Shown here one piece after another: positions 29,089 to 40,497 of a stretch of 64,000 nt of DNA. Under the pieces are notes generated by a model. That model did not search any database, was not told where the DNA came from, and worked only from the letters and a program-made list of their open reading frames with translations. The stretch lies in the NCBI GenBank assembly GCA_945883825.1, contig CAMCYF010000013.1:1-64000 (forward strand), in the 5' to 3' direction. The DNA is from Chitinophaga pinensis. Lineage in GTDB: Bacteria; Bacteroidota; Bacteroidia; Flavobacteriales_D; Crocinitomicaceae. How positions within the stretch are numbered: the first letter of the stretch is position 1; every line of letters starts with the position of its first letter. Position numbers and translations under genes: made by a program.

Positions 29089-29951
29089 TTCTGTTTTGCC
29101 AGTTGAAGAAGGTATTTTCCATATCCACTTTTTACAAGTGGCTCTGCTATTTTCTTTAATTGCTCTTTAGAAATAAAACCATTGCGGTAGGCAACTTCTT
29201 CAATACAACCAATTTTTAAACCTTGTCGTTCTTCAATAACTTGAACAAATTGCCCAGCTTGCATGAGTGAAGAAAAAGTCCCAGTGTCAAACCAAGCAGT
29301 ACCTCTATCTAAAATTGCAACTTTTAATTTTCCTTGCTTTAAATAATTGGCGTTTACATCAGTAATTTCATATTCTCCTCTCTCAGAAGGCTTTAAATTC
29401 TTGGCAATTTCAACTACAGAATTATCGTAAAAATAAAGTCCAGGAACTGCATAATTTGATTTTGGCTTAAGCGGTTTTTCTTCGATGGAGATTGCCTTCA
29501 TTTCAGCATCAAATTCAACTACTCCATAGCGTTCAGGATCACTAACATGATAGGCATAAACAACACCACCTTCAGGATTATTATTTTCTTTCAGTAAAGT
29601 ATCCATTCCAATTCCGTAAAAGATATTATCCCCTAAAACTAAAGCAACCTTATCCTTACCAATAAATTTTTCACCAATTACAAAAGCTTGTGCTAAGCCA
29701 TTTGGTATTTCTTGAACGGCATAGGAAAAAACGCAGCCCAATTTTGAGCCATCACCTAAAAGTCGTTCGAAATTTGGAAGATCAATAGGAGTAGAAATGA
29801 TGAGAATCTCAGAAATTCCGGCACTCATTAAAATTGAAAGCGGGTAATAAATCATGGGCTTATCATAAACAGGAATTAACTGTTTACTTAAAGCAAGTGT
29901 TAACGGATGCAGGCGAGTTCCAGAACCTCCAGCTAATATAATTCCTTTCAT
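29085..29951 (-). CDS. rfbA: Glucose-1-phosphate thymidylyltransferase
   Basis: [49 protein letters not shown]. Confidence 0.95.
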   Translation of the reverse strand: MKGIILAGGSGTRLHPLTLALSKQLIPVYDKPMIYYPLSILMSAGISEILIISTPIDLPNFERLLGDGSKLGCVFSYAVQEIPNGLAQAFVIGEKFIGKDKVALVLGDNIFYGIGMDTLLKENNNPEGGVVYAYHVSDPERYGVVEFDAEMKAISIEEKPLKPKSNYAVPGLYFYDNSVVEIAKNLKPSERGEYEITDVNANYLKQGKLKVAILDRGTAWFDTGTFSSLMQAGQFVQVIEERQGLKIGCIEEVAYRNGFISKEQLKKIAEPLVKSGYGKYLLQLAKQK

Positions 29952-32605
29952 TATGAATCTATTTTTTTATCATTTTCTTCCGATATTGGAAGTGAATTCC
30001 AATCAATATCACTATCTTCATTATACGCTTCAAAATAAGGTTCTTTAAATGACTTTGTTGTTATTAGTTTATCCATAGAAAGTAACAAAGATGGCAATAA
30101 AACAAGATTATTTACCATTGCTACAAGTAAGGTAATTGAAATTAATATACCAAGAGCTTGGGTTCCACCAAATTGCGAAAATGCAAAAACAGAAAATCCA
30201 CAAAATAAAACTATAGAAGTATAGAACATCCCAAGTCCAGATTCACGAATTGCTAATAAAACACAGTTTTTAATATCCCAATGTTTATTTTTTAGCTCCT
30301 GCCTATATTTAGATAAAAAATGAATTGTATCATCAATAGAAATTCCAAAAGCAATACTAAAAATAAGAAGTGTAGATGGTTTGAGTGGGATGCCAAAAAA
30401 TCCCATAATCCCAGCTGTAACAATCAAAGGAATAATATTTGGAATCATTGAAATAAGCACCATTCTCCACGAACGAAATAAAAGCGCCATAAGTACTCCA
30501 ATACAAATTATAGCAAAAATCAAACTTGATATAAGATTGTTTACTAAATAACGTGTTCCGTCAGAAGCTACAACAGAAACTCCAGTATAAATAACATCAA
30601 AATATTCTATATTAATTGCTTTTCGTAAATTATTTAAGAAATCTTTTTTTAAATAAAATCTACGGATAAAATCTGGATTATTTGAAAACTGCGTTTCTAG
30701 CTTTGGGTATTTTTGAGCATAAATAGCTCCTACTCCACTAGCAATTGAACTATTTGCATCAAAAATTGAGTCGATATAATTAGATCGTTTTTTCGGTTTA
30801 GATGTTTTGCTAATTTTATAAAAGCGCTCAATCTCTTTTTTAGTTGGATTTAAAATCTCATCAACCTGAATCTTTAAACTATTTACTTTATCATACACTT
30901 CATTTGAACCAATGTCTTTCATTTGAGAACGAATCCTGATTGTGCAAGTCGTTGTATCTACAAGTTCTTTTAATGAAAACCCACCACCATTTATATTGGA
31001 AACCGCTAAATCATCTACATATTTTTTTAAACGTAAACGATCTCTATTTGCAATAAGGGTATATTTTTCTGGGTTATTTCCGTAATAAGACATGTTAATA
31101 AGTTTTACAAAATCAACAGGTGAAATACTACGGGAAAAAAGAGAATCATTTTGCAAAAGCGCTTGAATTTCGGCGACTTTTGTAAGTGTTGACTTTGTCA
31201 TTAGTCGACCAGATTCTTTATAGGAAATCATGATTTCAAAAGGAATTGCACCACCAAAATGTTTTTCCATAAATTTAACATCCTTGTAAATTGAATCCTC
31301 TTTTGGTAAATCAGAAGTTATATTTCCGGTAAGCTTAATTTTTGTTAAGCCATAAAGACTAATAAGAACAACAATTAATGAAACAAAATAGATTAATTTT
31401 CTTCTTTTTTGAACTATTTCGACAATAAAATTTAACATTCCAACAGCAAATTTTCTATCTAAATGTTTAAGATGTCGAGCTTTTGGCGGATTAAAAAAAG
31501 AAGTTAAGATAGGCAAAATACAAAGAGACAATAGGAAAACCATCATTATATTCGTGCTAGCTACTATTCCAAATTGCATTAAATGATTTGAGTTTGTAAA
31601 AGCAAATGTCAAAAATCCAATTGCAGTAGTAAAATTTGTTAGAAAGGTGGCTGTTCCTATTTTCTGAATCACCAAAGACAATGCTTTTACTTTATTTCCA
31701 TGTTCCTTCATTTCTTGATGAAACTTGGTCATTAAAAAAATACAGTTTGGCACACCGATAACAATCATTAATGCTGGAAGGAGCGCCATTAAAGAAGATA
31801 AACGAAATTCTAAAAAAGCGACGGAGCCAAGTGACCAAATCACAGCGATGCAAACAACAATAAGGCAAATTAACACTACTCGAATTGAGCGAAAAAAAAG
31901 ATAAAGCAAACAAGAAGTTACAAGTAATGAAAGGCCAACAAAGAAAACCATCTCACCTAAAATTCTTTTAGAAATAAGCACACGCAGATGCGGAAGACCT
32001 GCAAAGTAAATTTTTCCGAAATTCCCTTGATATTTTTGAGTAAGCTTTTCTATATCCAAAATAACATTCATTTTGGTTTTATCAGACAAAAAAGCTTCAT
32101 CAACAGCAACCATCATTAAGGAAACATTTCCTTTTTCACTGTACAGAAGCCCTTTATACAATGGATTTTGCTTTATTTCTCGGCGAATTGAGTCGATTGA
32201 TTTTTCCTGAAATGTAACATCGGAAAATATACGATTAATCACAAATTTTTCAGCGGCAGTATCGTTGTGAATTGTAAAGAGAGTGGCCTCTGAAATAACT
32301 GATTCTACGCCATCAAACTGAAGTATAGAATCTCCTAACTCTTTCCATTGTAAAAAATTTTCTTCTGTATAAAGAGAATCTGTCTGAATGCCAATTATCA
32401 GCGCACCACCGTCTTCACCAAAGAGCGCTTTAAATTTTTTGTAATTCTCAGTAGTAGGGGAATTTTTTGGTAAAACAATCCCATACTTATTTTCTAACTT
32501 AAGACCTGTAAAAGCAAGATATGCAAAAAAAACAGTAATTAAAGTAATAAGACCTACTATGAAAAATCTATTTCTTAAGATAAAATCTGCAATTTTTTTC
32601 CACAT
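29951..32605 (-). CDS. MMPL/RND superfamily exporter
   Basis: Two copies of the multi-TM/large-loop architecture; [22 protein letters not shown] and [22 protein letters not shown]. Confidence 0.85.
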   Translation of the reverse strand: MWKKIADFILRNRFFIVGLITLITVFFAYLAFTGLKLENKYGIVLPKNSPTTENYKKFKALFGEDGGALIIGIQTDSLYTEENFLQWKELGDSILQFDGVESVISEATLFTIHNDTAAEKFVINRIFSDVTFQEKSIDSIRREIKQNPLYKGLLYSEKGNVSLMMVAVDEAFLSDKTKMNVILDIEKLTQKYQGNFGKIYFAGLPHLRVLISKRILGEMVFFVGLSLLVTSCLLYLFFRSIRVVLICLIVVCIAVIWSLGSVAFLEFRLSSLMALLPALMIVIGVPNCIFLMTKFHQEMKEHGNKVKALSLVIQKIGTATFLTNFTTAIGFLTFAFTNSNHLMQFGIVASTNIMMVFLLSLCILPILTSFFNPPKARHLKHLDRKFAVGMLNFIVEIVQKRRKLIYFVSLIVVLISLYGLTKIKLTGNITSDLPKEDSIYKDVKFMEKHFGGAIPFEIMISYKESGRLMTKSTLTKVAEIQALLQNDSLFSRSISPVDFVKLINMSYYGNNPEKYTLIANRDRLRLKKYVDDLAVSNINGGGFSLKELVDTTTCTIRIRSQMKDIGSNEVYDKVNSLKIQVDEILNPTKKEIERFYKISKTSKPKKRSNYIDSIFDANSSIASGVGAIYAQKYPKLETQFSNNPDFIRRFYLKKDFLNNLRKAINIEYFDVIYTGVSVVASDGTRYLVNNLISSLIFAIICIGVLMALLFRSWRMVLISMIPNIIPLIVTAGIMGFFGIPLKPSTLLIFSIAFGISIDDTIHFLSKYRQELKNKHWDIKNCVLLAIRESGLGMFYTSIVLFCGFSVFAFSQFGGTQALGILISITLLVAMVNNLVLLPSLLLSMDKLITTKSFKEPYFEAYNEDSDIDWNSLPISEENDKKIDS

Positions 32606-32687
32606 GTTTGAACTTTTTTGTTTTTATCTAATTGGAGTAAATTTAAGTAAATTGCTCGTATTACTCCGAAAAATTTCACTTAGAAAA

Positions 32688-33425
32688 TTATAACCAACGA
32701 AATAAATCATCAAACATTCCTTTTCCCCATGGAGTGTTACCATATTCTTTTTCAATTTTTAATCGAAGTTCTAGCATTGAAAAAACTTTATTTTTTCCGA
32801 TTGGCAAATCAAGATCTTCTTTTTTTGGAGAAATAAGTTCTACACTTTTAGCAAAATAAATAATTCCCCCATCTTCTGTTGCTAAACCTAAAATTGTTCC
32901 TGGCAAACCACAAAATCCTTCTGGACCAACACTTGGAATAAGCGCTGAAGTGTACCATGCATAAATTCTTGTAGTATCATTTTTTTGGTAGATTGCTTTT
33001 CTACAATCATAACCACTTATTACACGCTTATTATCTGTGATTTTCCATTGGCGGCTAGGTAGAGAATCTAAAACATAAACACTTTGACCAAAAAGTCCTA
33101 AAATTGTCAACTGACTTTTTTTCTTCAATTGTTGGTAATAGGTATTTTTAGTTGTCATCCATGCCATATCATCGGCACCTGTATTTTCTACTACTAGTTT
33201 AAAAATTGAGCAGGTATCATTAAACAACAGTACAAATTTATCAGTCTTAATCTTATTTGTTTCATTGATCATCCGCTTCATGCGCTTATCCGTAAATCTT
33301 TTTTCTAAGTTTGTACGGCGTTCAAAAATAATTTTCCCACTTTGCGCATATTGACAAAAAATTGGGTTTCCAAAAAACAATAATACCCCAATAAAAAATA
33401 GCTTAATGCCAACCTTTAAATTCAT
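32688..33425 (-). CDS. GLPGLI family protein
   Basis: Contains the diagnostic FCGLPGTILGLATEDGGI; signal peptide. Confidence 0.93.
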   Translation of the reverse strand: MNLKVGIKLFFIGVLLFFGNPIFCQYAQSGKIIFERRTNLEKRFTDKRMKRMINETNKIKTDKFVLLFNDTCSIFKLVVENTGADDMAWMTTKNTYYQQLKKKSQLTILGLFGQSVYVLDSLPSRQWKITDNKRVISGYDCRKAIYQKNDTTRIYAWYTSALIPSVGPEGFCGLPGTILGLATEDGGIIYFAKSVELISPKKEDLDLPIGKNKVFSMLELRLKIEKEYGNTPWGKGMFDDLFRWL

Positions 33426-36144
33426 CCTCTTTGGTTTTATTGTTATTAAATTTATATGTTAATTTCAGTAGGAAATACCGAGAGATGATGGATGTATAAT
33501 TATCAGTTACGATATTTCCATTTACTTGCCGAGATAAATTCAAGTTTTGATTTAACAAGTCGTTTCCGGCAAGAGCAATTATTAAATTTTCAGTTTTAAA
33601 AAATGCTTTACTCAATTCTGCATTAACAATAAAAATATTTCTATTGAAGCCATCTGCTCTTTGAGAATTTATGGAATAGTTTGCATCAATTTTAATTGTA
33701 AAATGGCGCTTTAATTGCCACTCTAAGTCAAATTCATAACGTTGACTAGAATATGGTATGTTAGAAACTGAAGAAAGTGAACTTACTGGGTTTGTATAGC
33801 TATAGGTGTTTCCAATCGTGATTTCCAATGAATCTAATTTTACAGAAAAATCGAGCCCTCCTGAAATTGCTGTATTTTGTGTGATATTTTTTTCAGTATT
33901 AATAAAATTCGTATAGCGATTATAGGATGCATTTGCATTTGGTTCTATTTCTAACTTACGACTTAAAAAAGGGATTCCTGCTCCGAAATACACATTGCTA
34001 AATAAGTTTCCATCAACATTAACGGTTTTGGAAACTGTTCTACCAAAATTATCGTAAGTTGTCGAGTTTGCAAATGCATTATTCGTAATACTTGCATTGA
34101 ATCCACTCCAAATATAGCGCCCTGATAAAGCCTGCCATGTATTAAAATTTCCATTTAAGTTGTGTACGTAATTTGGCTGCAAATCTGGATTTCCTGCTTG
34201 AGTTCGATTGGGATTTGAATTGTCTACTACCGGTTGTAAATCATTAATTGAAGGCTGAGATGAGGAAGTAGTATAATAAATCCCCATTCTTTTACTCATA
34301 CTTGGTTTATATTGATAACTCAAACGAGGCAGCAAATTATTAATATTCTGATTGATAACTGCAGAAGTTATATTATTGAAATTTTCAATAGCTATGTTAC
34401 GAATTCCTATACCTCCAGTTACAACATGTGATTTTTTCTCAAAAACACCTATGGCAGAAAGTCGGTGCTGAATGCGAGAATTATCAAATATATTTGACAA
34501 TGGAACTTCAAGCTCAGAATAGGAACCATCTCCCCTATTAAATGTCTTTTTATCTTGTGTGTTAAGACCGTTTTCAAATAGGTATTCAAACTGCAACTTC
34601 CAATTATCAGAGAGCGGCTCAGTATAACTTAGAATACCATAATTACTTATGGATGAATTATCATTGTTTTTTTTCTGATCGATGGTATCCAATAAAATAT
34701 TATTTGTAGTAGTAAGCAAATTACCAGCGGTTTCATTATCTGAAAATCCCAAAATATACTTTAATTCTAATTCGCGGTTTTTCTTCATAAATTTCCTTCG
34801 AATCAATGCTTGAGAATTGCTTGCTATGCCCTTTGATTCATTCGTATTTTTAATCACAGTTTCTAATGATAGTGAATTTGTCTCTCCAAAAAATCCTGTG
34901 GTATTGTTATCATCACTATTTGCAAAATCGATACTTAGATTTGGTTTGACTTCGATAAAAGTTAAGGAATCTAAATTAACAGAATAAGATAAATTCAAAC
35001 GATGACCTTGATTTTTAGTTGTATTTTGAATAGAATCTCTTAAGAAATAGCTTGTGTCAGCAAGAAAATACTGAGATGAACTTTTTGAATTTGCTATCAA
35101 GTTGCTTTCTGAATACGAATAATTAAATCCGATTTTACCGGTTTTACCTATTTTATCGGAATAATAAATTCCTGCTTTTAAAGTTTGTGGAATACCACTA
35201 GTATTTGCTTGATTCCCTTGATTAAACATCGACATTCCACTCGCATTTCTTTCATTTTCCAAGCCAAACTTATTCATATCACGAAAGCCAAAATTAGATT
35301 TTGGTGTATTTGAAGACAAGAGAAACAAAGAAATTTTTTGTTTGTTATTGAACTTATTAAAGAGCATTTCACTTTCATAAAAAGCATTTTTATTAAAAGA
35401 TGCAAAATCTGTAGCGCCGGATATTTTTCCAAAATACCCCTTTTTCGAGCCGTCCTTTAATTTTAAATCCAAGACCTGAATTTTTTCATCTTCGCCAACT
35501 TTTGAATTTTCATTTTTCTTTTCATAAACCTGAACCGAAGAAATGCTCTTTGCACCAAGATTTCTTGTGGCAATCGTTGGATCAGAACCAAAGAATTCAT
35601 CTCCATCAACTAAAACCTGAGAAATATCTTTTCCCTGTGAAGTCAAAGTCCCGTCTTCATTCACTTTAATTCCTGGAAGTTTTTTTAATAAGTCTTCAAC
35701 CACAGCATTTTCTCCAACTTTAAAGGAATCTGCAACATAAACTAAGGTATCGCCACGGTAAAAAACTGGATTCTTATTAGCAAAAACAACAACTTCAGCT
35801 AAATTTTTAGTAACGGAATTGAGTTGAATTCGAGGGATAATAATTTCTAAATTTCCTTTATGTCCAATAATATAATAGGTCTTCGCCTCGTATTCTGGAT
35901 GCTCAATAATTAAAGAAAATGTATCAATCGGGAAATTTTCAAACTCAAATTCACCATCAAATTTTGTTCGAGTAGCACCTAAGAGTAAAGAGTCCTTAAT
36001 TCTTACACTAAGTACCGATACATTATTAAGCATTTTTACTCCACTTGAATCAAAAACAATTCCCTTTATACTCATCTTTTGAGAAAATCCAAAAAATGAA
36101 GTAGAAAGAAAAAAGAGAAGAAAAACTGTTTTTTTAAAATACAT
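33403..36144 (-). CDS. TonB-dependent receptor-like outer membrane beta-barrel protein with CarboxypepD_reg-like N-terminus
   Basis: KGIVFDSSGVKMLNNVSV; VVEDLLKKLPGIKVNEDGTLTSQGKDISQVLVDGDEFFG plug-like region; barrel C-terminus. Confidence 0.88.
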   Translation of the reverse strand: MYFKKTVFLLFFLSTSFFGFSQKMSIKGIVFDSSGVKMLNNVSVLSVRIKDSLLLGATRTKFDGEFEFENFPIDTFSLIIEHPEYEAKTYYIIGHKGNLEIIIPRIQLNSVTKNLAEVVVFANKNPVFYRGDTLVYVADSFKVGENAVVEDLLKKLPGIKVNEDGTLTSQGKDISQVLVDGDEFFGSDPTIATRNLGAKSISSVQVYEKKNENSKVGEDEKIQVLDLKLKDGSKKGYFGKISGATDFASFNKNAFYESEMLFNKFNNKQKISLFLLSSNTPKSNFGFRDMNKFGLENERNASGMSMFNQGNQANTSGIPQTLKAGIYYSDKIGKTGKIGFNYSYSESNLIANSKSSSQYFLADTSYFLRDSIQNTTKNQGHRLNLSYSVNLDSLTFIEVKPNLSIDFANSDDNNTTGFFGETNSLSLETVIKNTNESKGIASNSQALIRRKFMKKNRELELKYILGFSDNETAGNLLTTTNNILLDTIDQKKNNDNSSISNYGILSYTEPLSDNWKLQFEYLFENGLNTQDKKTFNRGDGSYSELEVPLSNIFDNSRIQHRLSAIGVFEKKSHVVTGGIGIRNIAIENFNNITSAVINQNINNLLPRLSYQYKPSMSKRMGIYYTTSSSQPSINDLQPVVDNSNPNRTQAGNPDLQPNYVHNLNGNFNTWQALSGRYIWSGFNASITNNAFANSTTYDNFGRTVSKTVNVDGNLFSNVYFGAGIPFLSRKLEIEPNANASYNRYTNFINTEKNITQNTAISGGLDFSVKLDSLEITIGNTYSYTNPVSSLSSVSNIPYSSQRYEFDLEWQLKRHFTIKIDANYSINSQRADGFNRNIFIVNAELSKAFFKTENLIIALAGNDLLNQNLNLSRQVNGNIVTDNYTSIISRYFLLKLTYKFNNNKTKEDEFKGWH

Positions 36145-36207
36145 TATTTTTTTATTGGTGTATAAAGTTACTTACTTTCTTGCGCTAAATGCTTATTAAG
36201 CACAAAT

Positions 36208-37002
36208 CTATTGTTTATTATTAACTAATTCTATCCCTGTTAAAGCTTGAAAGGTAAAACCATTTGCTTCTGTCAAAATCTCAAACTCTATTTTCAAGGG
36301 TTTATTTTTGTATTGATTTTCACGGTTTTTTAATAATTTTAGAATACCACTATACTCCTGAAATGCCAAAGTTGATCCATATTTTTCTGTTCCAACTAGT
36401 AAGTAAGCTCTATTTAGCATTTCCATGAAACCTTGAAAATTTGTTTGGAAATCACCTTTTTGATTTATAATTTCTTTTGCTTTGATATCATCATGAATTA
36501 TAAAATCTACTTTTTTAAATTTATTAGATGACAATTTTATTGCGTCATAAGAAAATCTAGCTCCAGTGTAGATGACTTTATTTTTAGAATTATAACACGA
36601 AATCTTCTCACTAAAATAACTCTTGTTTTCTTTTAAGACACTGATTTCTTGCTGAGAAAAATTCTTTTCTATACCATTATAATAAAAGCTTGTCTTAACA
36701 ATTTTACCATTTATGAATGACTGCTCATGTATTAGCTTTACGATGGCAAATGTTTTATCTACAAAACCCTTCACTTGTTGTGCATTTCCCTCGTTATCAG
36801 TATAACTTAAACTAGCAACTTCGATTAAGTCTTTTCTATTACTTAACGAATCTCGAAAAGCATCAAAATATTCTGGATAATTGAACTCTGAATGTTTTGT
36901 TTTGTGCAGATTTTTAATCGCTGTGCTTTCTTTATTTGAATAATCGCAAGCACAAAATAGAAAAAGTAATAAGGTGCTAAAAAGAAATCGATTCATAATC
37001 AT
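36208..37002 (-). CDS. Hypothetical lipoprotein
   Basis: Lipobox-like LFLFCAC; no family recognised; follows the RND pump gene by 15 nt. Confidence 0.6.
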   Translation of the reverse strand: MIMNRFLFSTLLLFLFCACDYSNKESTAIKNLHKTKHSEFNYPEYFDAFRDSLSNRKDLIEVASLSYTDNEGNAQQVKGFVDKTFAIVKLIHEQSFINGKIVKTSFYYNGIEKNFSQQEISVLKENKSYFSEKISCYNSKNKVIYTGARFSYDAIKLSSNKFKKVDFIIHDDIKAKEIINQKGDFQTNFQGFMEMLNRAYLLVGTEKYGSTLAFQEYSGILKLLKNRENQYKNKPLKIEFEILTEANGFTFQALTGIELVNNKQ

Positions 37003-37017
37003 TTTTCTTAAACAAAA

Positions 37018-40000
37018 CTAGAAGTTACTTTTCACCTTCAAATTGAATTTACCAAAAATCCAAATTTTAAATTTAAAGAGCAAAAGATATAAAGCTGGAA
37101 TAATTACCAAGGTCAAAAAAGTTGCAAAGGACAAGCCATATATGATTGCCCAAGACATAGGTCCAAAGAACAGATTGTTATCACCTCCAATAAAAATATT
37201 TGGGTCATAACTTGAAAATAAGGTGAAGAAATCAATGTTAAATCCTATTGCCAATGGAATCAATCCTAATACTGTTGTTATTGCAGTTAGTAATACAGGT
37301 CGAAGACGTGTTTTTCCAGCTTGAATTGTAGCAAGAATAAACTCATCATTAGAAAGGGGCTTATCTTCTTTTAAGCCAAGTTCTTCGCGTCTCTTTTTTT
37401 GTAAAAGGTTTGTATAATCAATTAATACAATTGCATTATTCACAACAACTCCCGCCAGGGAAATAATACCAATCATAGTCATAATGATTACGAAACTTTG
37501 CTGAGAAATAACTAAGCCCAGAAAAACTCCAATTAAAGATAAAACGACAGAAAACATAATCACACCAGGAGCAGAGTAAGAATTAAACTGAGCAACAATT
37601 ATTAATAATACTAAGAAAACTGCAACTAAGAGCGCGTTACTTAAAAAAGCCATCTCTTTCGCTTGATTATCTTGTTGACCAGAAAAACGATACGAAACAA
37701 ATTCAGGTATAGAACCAGCAGACTGATACTTTTCCATTTTTTCTTTAAGAATCTTTACGACATTATTCGCATTATATCCTTCGGTTAAATTGGAAGTAAT
37801 CGATACTAATGGAATTTGATTTTTACGAATAACAGCAGAAAAAGAGGAGATTTCTTTTGGATCTTTTATAACAGAACGAATAGGAATATTCATCAACTGT
37901 CCTTTATTATTTCTAAAAATTAATCGTTGTTCTAAAAGCATGTCTAAATTTTCACGACTTTCTTGATTAAAGCGAACAACAATATCATAAGATTCTTCAT
38001 CTTTTGTGTACGTTGAAATATCTTGCCCTAAGAGCGACTTTCTAATTGCCATTCCAACTTGCGCTGTAGAAGCATTCAATTTTCTAACTTGGTCACGGTC
38101 AACTTGAATTGGAATTTCAGGACGATTTGATTCAACATTCAATTTTAATTGTTCTACTCCAGGAACTGCCTCTCGATCCAAATAATTTTTAATATTTTCA
38201 GCTTGATTAATTAATTCACTGTACTCACCTCTTCCGGTCACATCAATATTTATGGGTGCACCTTGAGGAGGACCTTGAGAATTCTTTGCTGCTGAGACTT
38301 CAACATCTGCATTGTATCTTCCTTTTAAACCATCCTGAATTTCTTTCATTATTTCAGACGTGGAATAATTAGATCGGAACTGAAACTCTGTAAAATTTAC
38401 AGTTATCCTTGCTTTATTAGGCGTATTCCCCATTGCTACACCCTGCGCTGGATCACTTGTTCCTTCTCCAACTTGAGATATTATTGATTTGATAATCTGT
38501 TCATTTTTTGAGATTCCAGCTTCAGTATCTTTAGTAATATATTTTTTTAAAATTTTATTAATATCTTTCTCAACTTGAATAGTTGTTTCATTTGTTATTT
38601 TTATATCCGTTCCAATTGGATGAGAAATAAAAATATTGACATAATTTGGATCATTTTCTGGAAAGAACTCCACTTTAGGAGGAAAGATTACCATTAAAAA
38701 AATTGAGAAAAATAATAAACCAATTGTACCAAGCACAAATTTTAAGGGGCGTTTTCCCGTCATTACAAAAGTCAAAAATTGCCCATAAATACGATCTAAC
38801 CAAGGCAAGAATTTTTCTTGAAAACGCATGGTTCCGGGATAAAGAACATAATAGTTTAACAAACTCATTAACCCAAAGAAAATAAGCAAGTTTCCAAAAG
38901 AGAGAAATCCAAAAATCACAAAGAAAATTCCAATCACACTTAAAATTAGAAAGGTCTTAAAAACAATTTGTTTTACAGGTTTTTCCTGTTTGATTTTCAT
39001 GTAGCTAACAGCAAGTACAGGATTGATTACGAGGGCGACAAACAACGAAGATGTCAATACAACCATTAATGTCAGGGGGAGAAATTTCATAAATTCACCG
39101 ATTATTCCAGGCCATAAAGCCAGTGGAATAAAAGCTGCAACAGTTGTAGCCGTCGAAGAAATAATCGGCCAAGCAACTTCACCAACTCCCTGGATTACTG
39201 CTTCTTTTGCTGTATATCCTTCATCCATAAATCGGTAAATATTTTCTACAATTACAATTCCATTGTCGACTAACATACCAAGAGCCAAAACAAGGGAAAA
39301 CAAAACCATTACATTTAGCGTAACACCCAAAGCATTGAGTATCATAAACGACATAAGCATAGAAAGAGGAATTGCTACACCCACAAAAAGCGCATTTCTC
39401 AAGCCCAAGAAAAATAACAAGACTCCCACGACTAAAATAATTCCAAAAATGATCGAATTTTCAAGGTTTGAGACCATGTCCCGGGTATTATTTGATTGAT
39501 CATTTGTAAGAGAAACATCCACACTTCTTGGAATTGTGCCATCTTTTTGAGCCAAAGCGATTATCTCATTTATTTTATCAGAAGCAATCAATAAATTTTG
39601 CCCCGCTTGTTTCTTTATGTCCAACATGACAACAGAGCTTCCAAATTCACGGGCGTATGATGTGGTATCTGAATTTCCAAAATAAACTGAGGCAACATCT
39701 TCCAAGTAAACAGGTAAAAATTCATCTTGCTTTACAACAACCTTTCGCAGTTCATCAGCATCTTTAAATTCACCTTCTATTCGAATTGTTTTTCGCATGC
39801 CGTTCATCAAAACTTCCCCGCCAGAAATTGTCTGATTTTCTGAACTTACAGCATTTTGAATATCATCTAAGGTTACATTAACAGATTGAGCTTTAATTGG
39901 ATCTACATCAATTCGCATTTCTTGTTCTTGAATTCCTCGAATATCCACCTCACTTATTTCTGGTAAATCTTCCAATGTTTTTTCCAAGTTCTTTGCAACA

Positions 40001-40497
40001 TCTTTTAAAACACTTGTATTTTCTCCCCGAAGATTAATGTTCATTATGGGCATTTTCGATGGATCGAGCTCAAAAATATTGGGTTCGACAGGCAAAGCAG
40101 GAAAATCAGATTTTGTTCTTGCTTTATCTACAGCATCTTTCACTTTTTGCAAAGCTTCATCAACAGGCATTTTAAAATCAAATTTGATGCGAATAGTAGT
40201 ATAACCATGAACAGAATTAGAATTTATTTCATCAATTAACTTGATTCCGCCAATTTCTTTCTCTACAGATTGCGTAATTTTTTTAGCCATGAATTCTGGT
40301 GACGATCCAGGCTTGGCAATACCAACATATATTTCAGGGATTTTTAATTCCGGGAAATTTTCTTTAGGCATTGAATTATAGGCCAAAAAACCAGCTATTA
40401 ATATGATAAAAGAAATAAGGAATACAGTTTTTCTGTTGTTAACAGAAATTGTTGTTAGTCCAAAACTTTTTGAGTTATTCTCCATTTTTAGTGACAT
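37018..40497 (-). CDS. Efflux RND transporter permease subunit (AcrB-like)
   Basis: 1159 aa; VNNRKTVFLISFIILIAGFLAYNSMPKENFPEL, VLALGMLVDNGIVIVENIYR, AGVVVNNAIVLIDYTNLL. Confidence 0.95.
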   Translation of the reverse strand: MSLKMENNSKSFGLTTISVNNRKTVFLISFIILIAGFLAYNSMPKENFPELKIPEIYVGIAKPGSSPEFMAKKITQSVEKEIGGIKLIDEINSNSVHGYTTIRIKFDFKMPVDEALQKVKDAVDKARTKSDFPALPVEPNIFELDPSKMPIMNINLRGENTSVLKDVAKNLEKTLEDLPEISEVDIRGIQEQEMRIDVDPIKAQSVNVTLDDIQNAVSSENQTISGGEVLMNGMRKTIRIEGEFKDADELRKVVVKQDEFLPVYLEDVASVYFGNSDTTSYAREFGSSVVMLDIKKQAGQNLLIASDKINEIIALAQKDGTIPRSVDVSLTNDQSNNTRDMVSNLENSIIFGIILVVGVLLFFLGLRNALFVGVAIPLSMLMSFMILNALGVTLNVMVLFSLVLALGMLVDNGIVIVENIYRFMDEGYTAKEAVIQGVGEVAWPIISSTATTVAAFIPLALWPGIIGEFMKFLPLTLMVVLTSSLFVALVINPVLAVSYMKIKQEKPVKQIVFKTFLILSVIGIFFVIFGFLSFGNLLIFFGLMSLLNYYVLYPGTMRFQEKFLPWLDRIYGQFLTFVMTGKRPLKFVLGTIGLLFFSIFLMVIFPPKVEFFPENDPNYVNIFISHPIGTDIKITNETTIQVEKDINKILKKYITKDTEAGISKNEQIIKSIISQVGEGTSDPAQGVAMGNTPNKARITVNFTEFQFRSNYSTSEIMKEIQDGLKGRYNADVEVSAAKNSQGPPQGAPINIDVTGRGEYSELINQAENIKNYLDREAVPGVEQLKLNVESNRPEIPIQVDRDQVRKLNASTAQVGMAIRKSLLGQDISTYTKDEESYDIVVRFNQESRENLDMLLEQRLIFRNNKGQLMNIPIRSVIKDPKEISSFSAVIRKNQIPLVSITSNLTEGYNANNVVKILKEKMEKYQSAGSIPEFVSYRFSGQQDNQAKEMAFLSNALLVAVFLVLLIIVAQFNSYSAPGVIMFSVVLSLIGVFLGLVISQQSFVIIMTMIGIISLAGVVVNNAIVLIDYTNLLQKKRREELGLKEDKPLSNDEFILATIQAGKTRLRPVLLTAITTVLGLIPLAIGFNIDFFTLFSSYDPNIFIGGDNNLFFGPMSWAIIYGLSFATFLTLVIIPALYLLLFKFKIWIFGKFNLKVKSNF

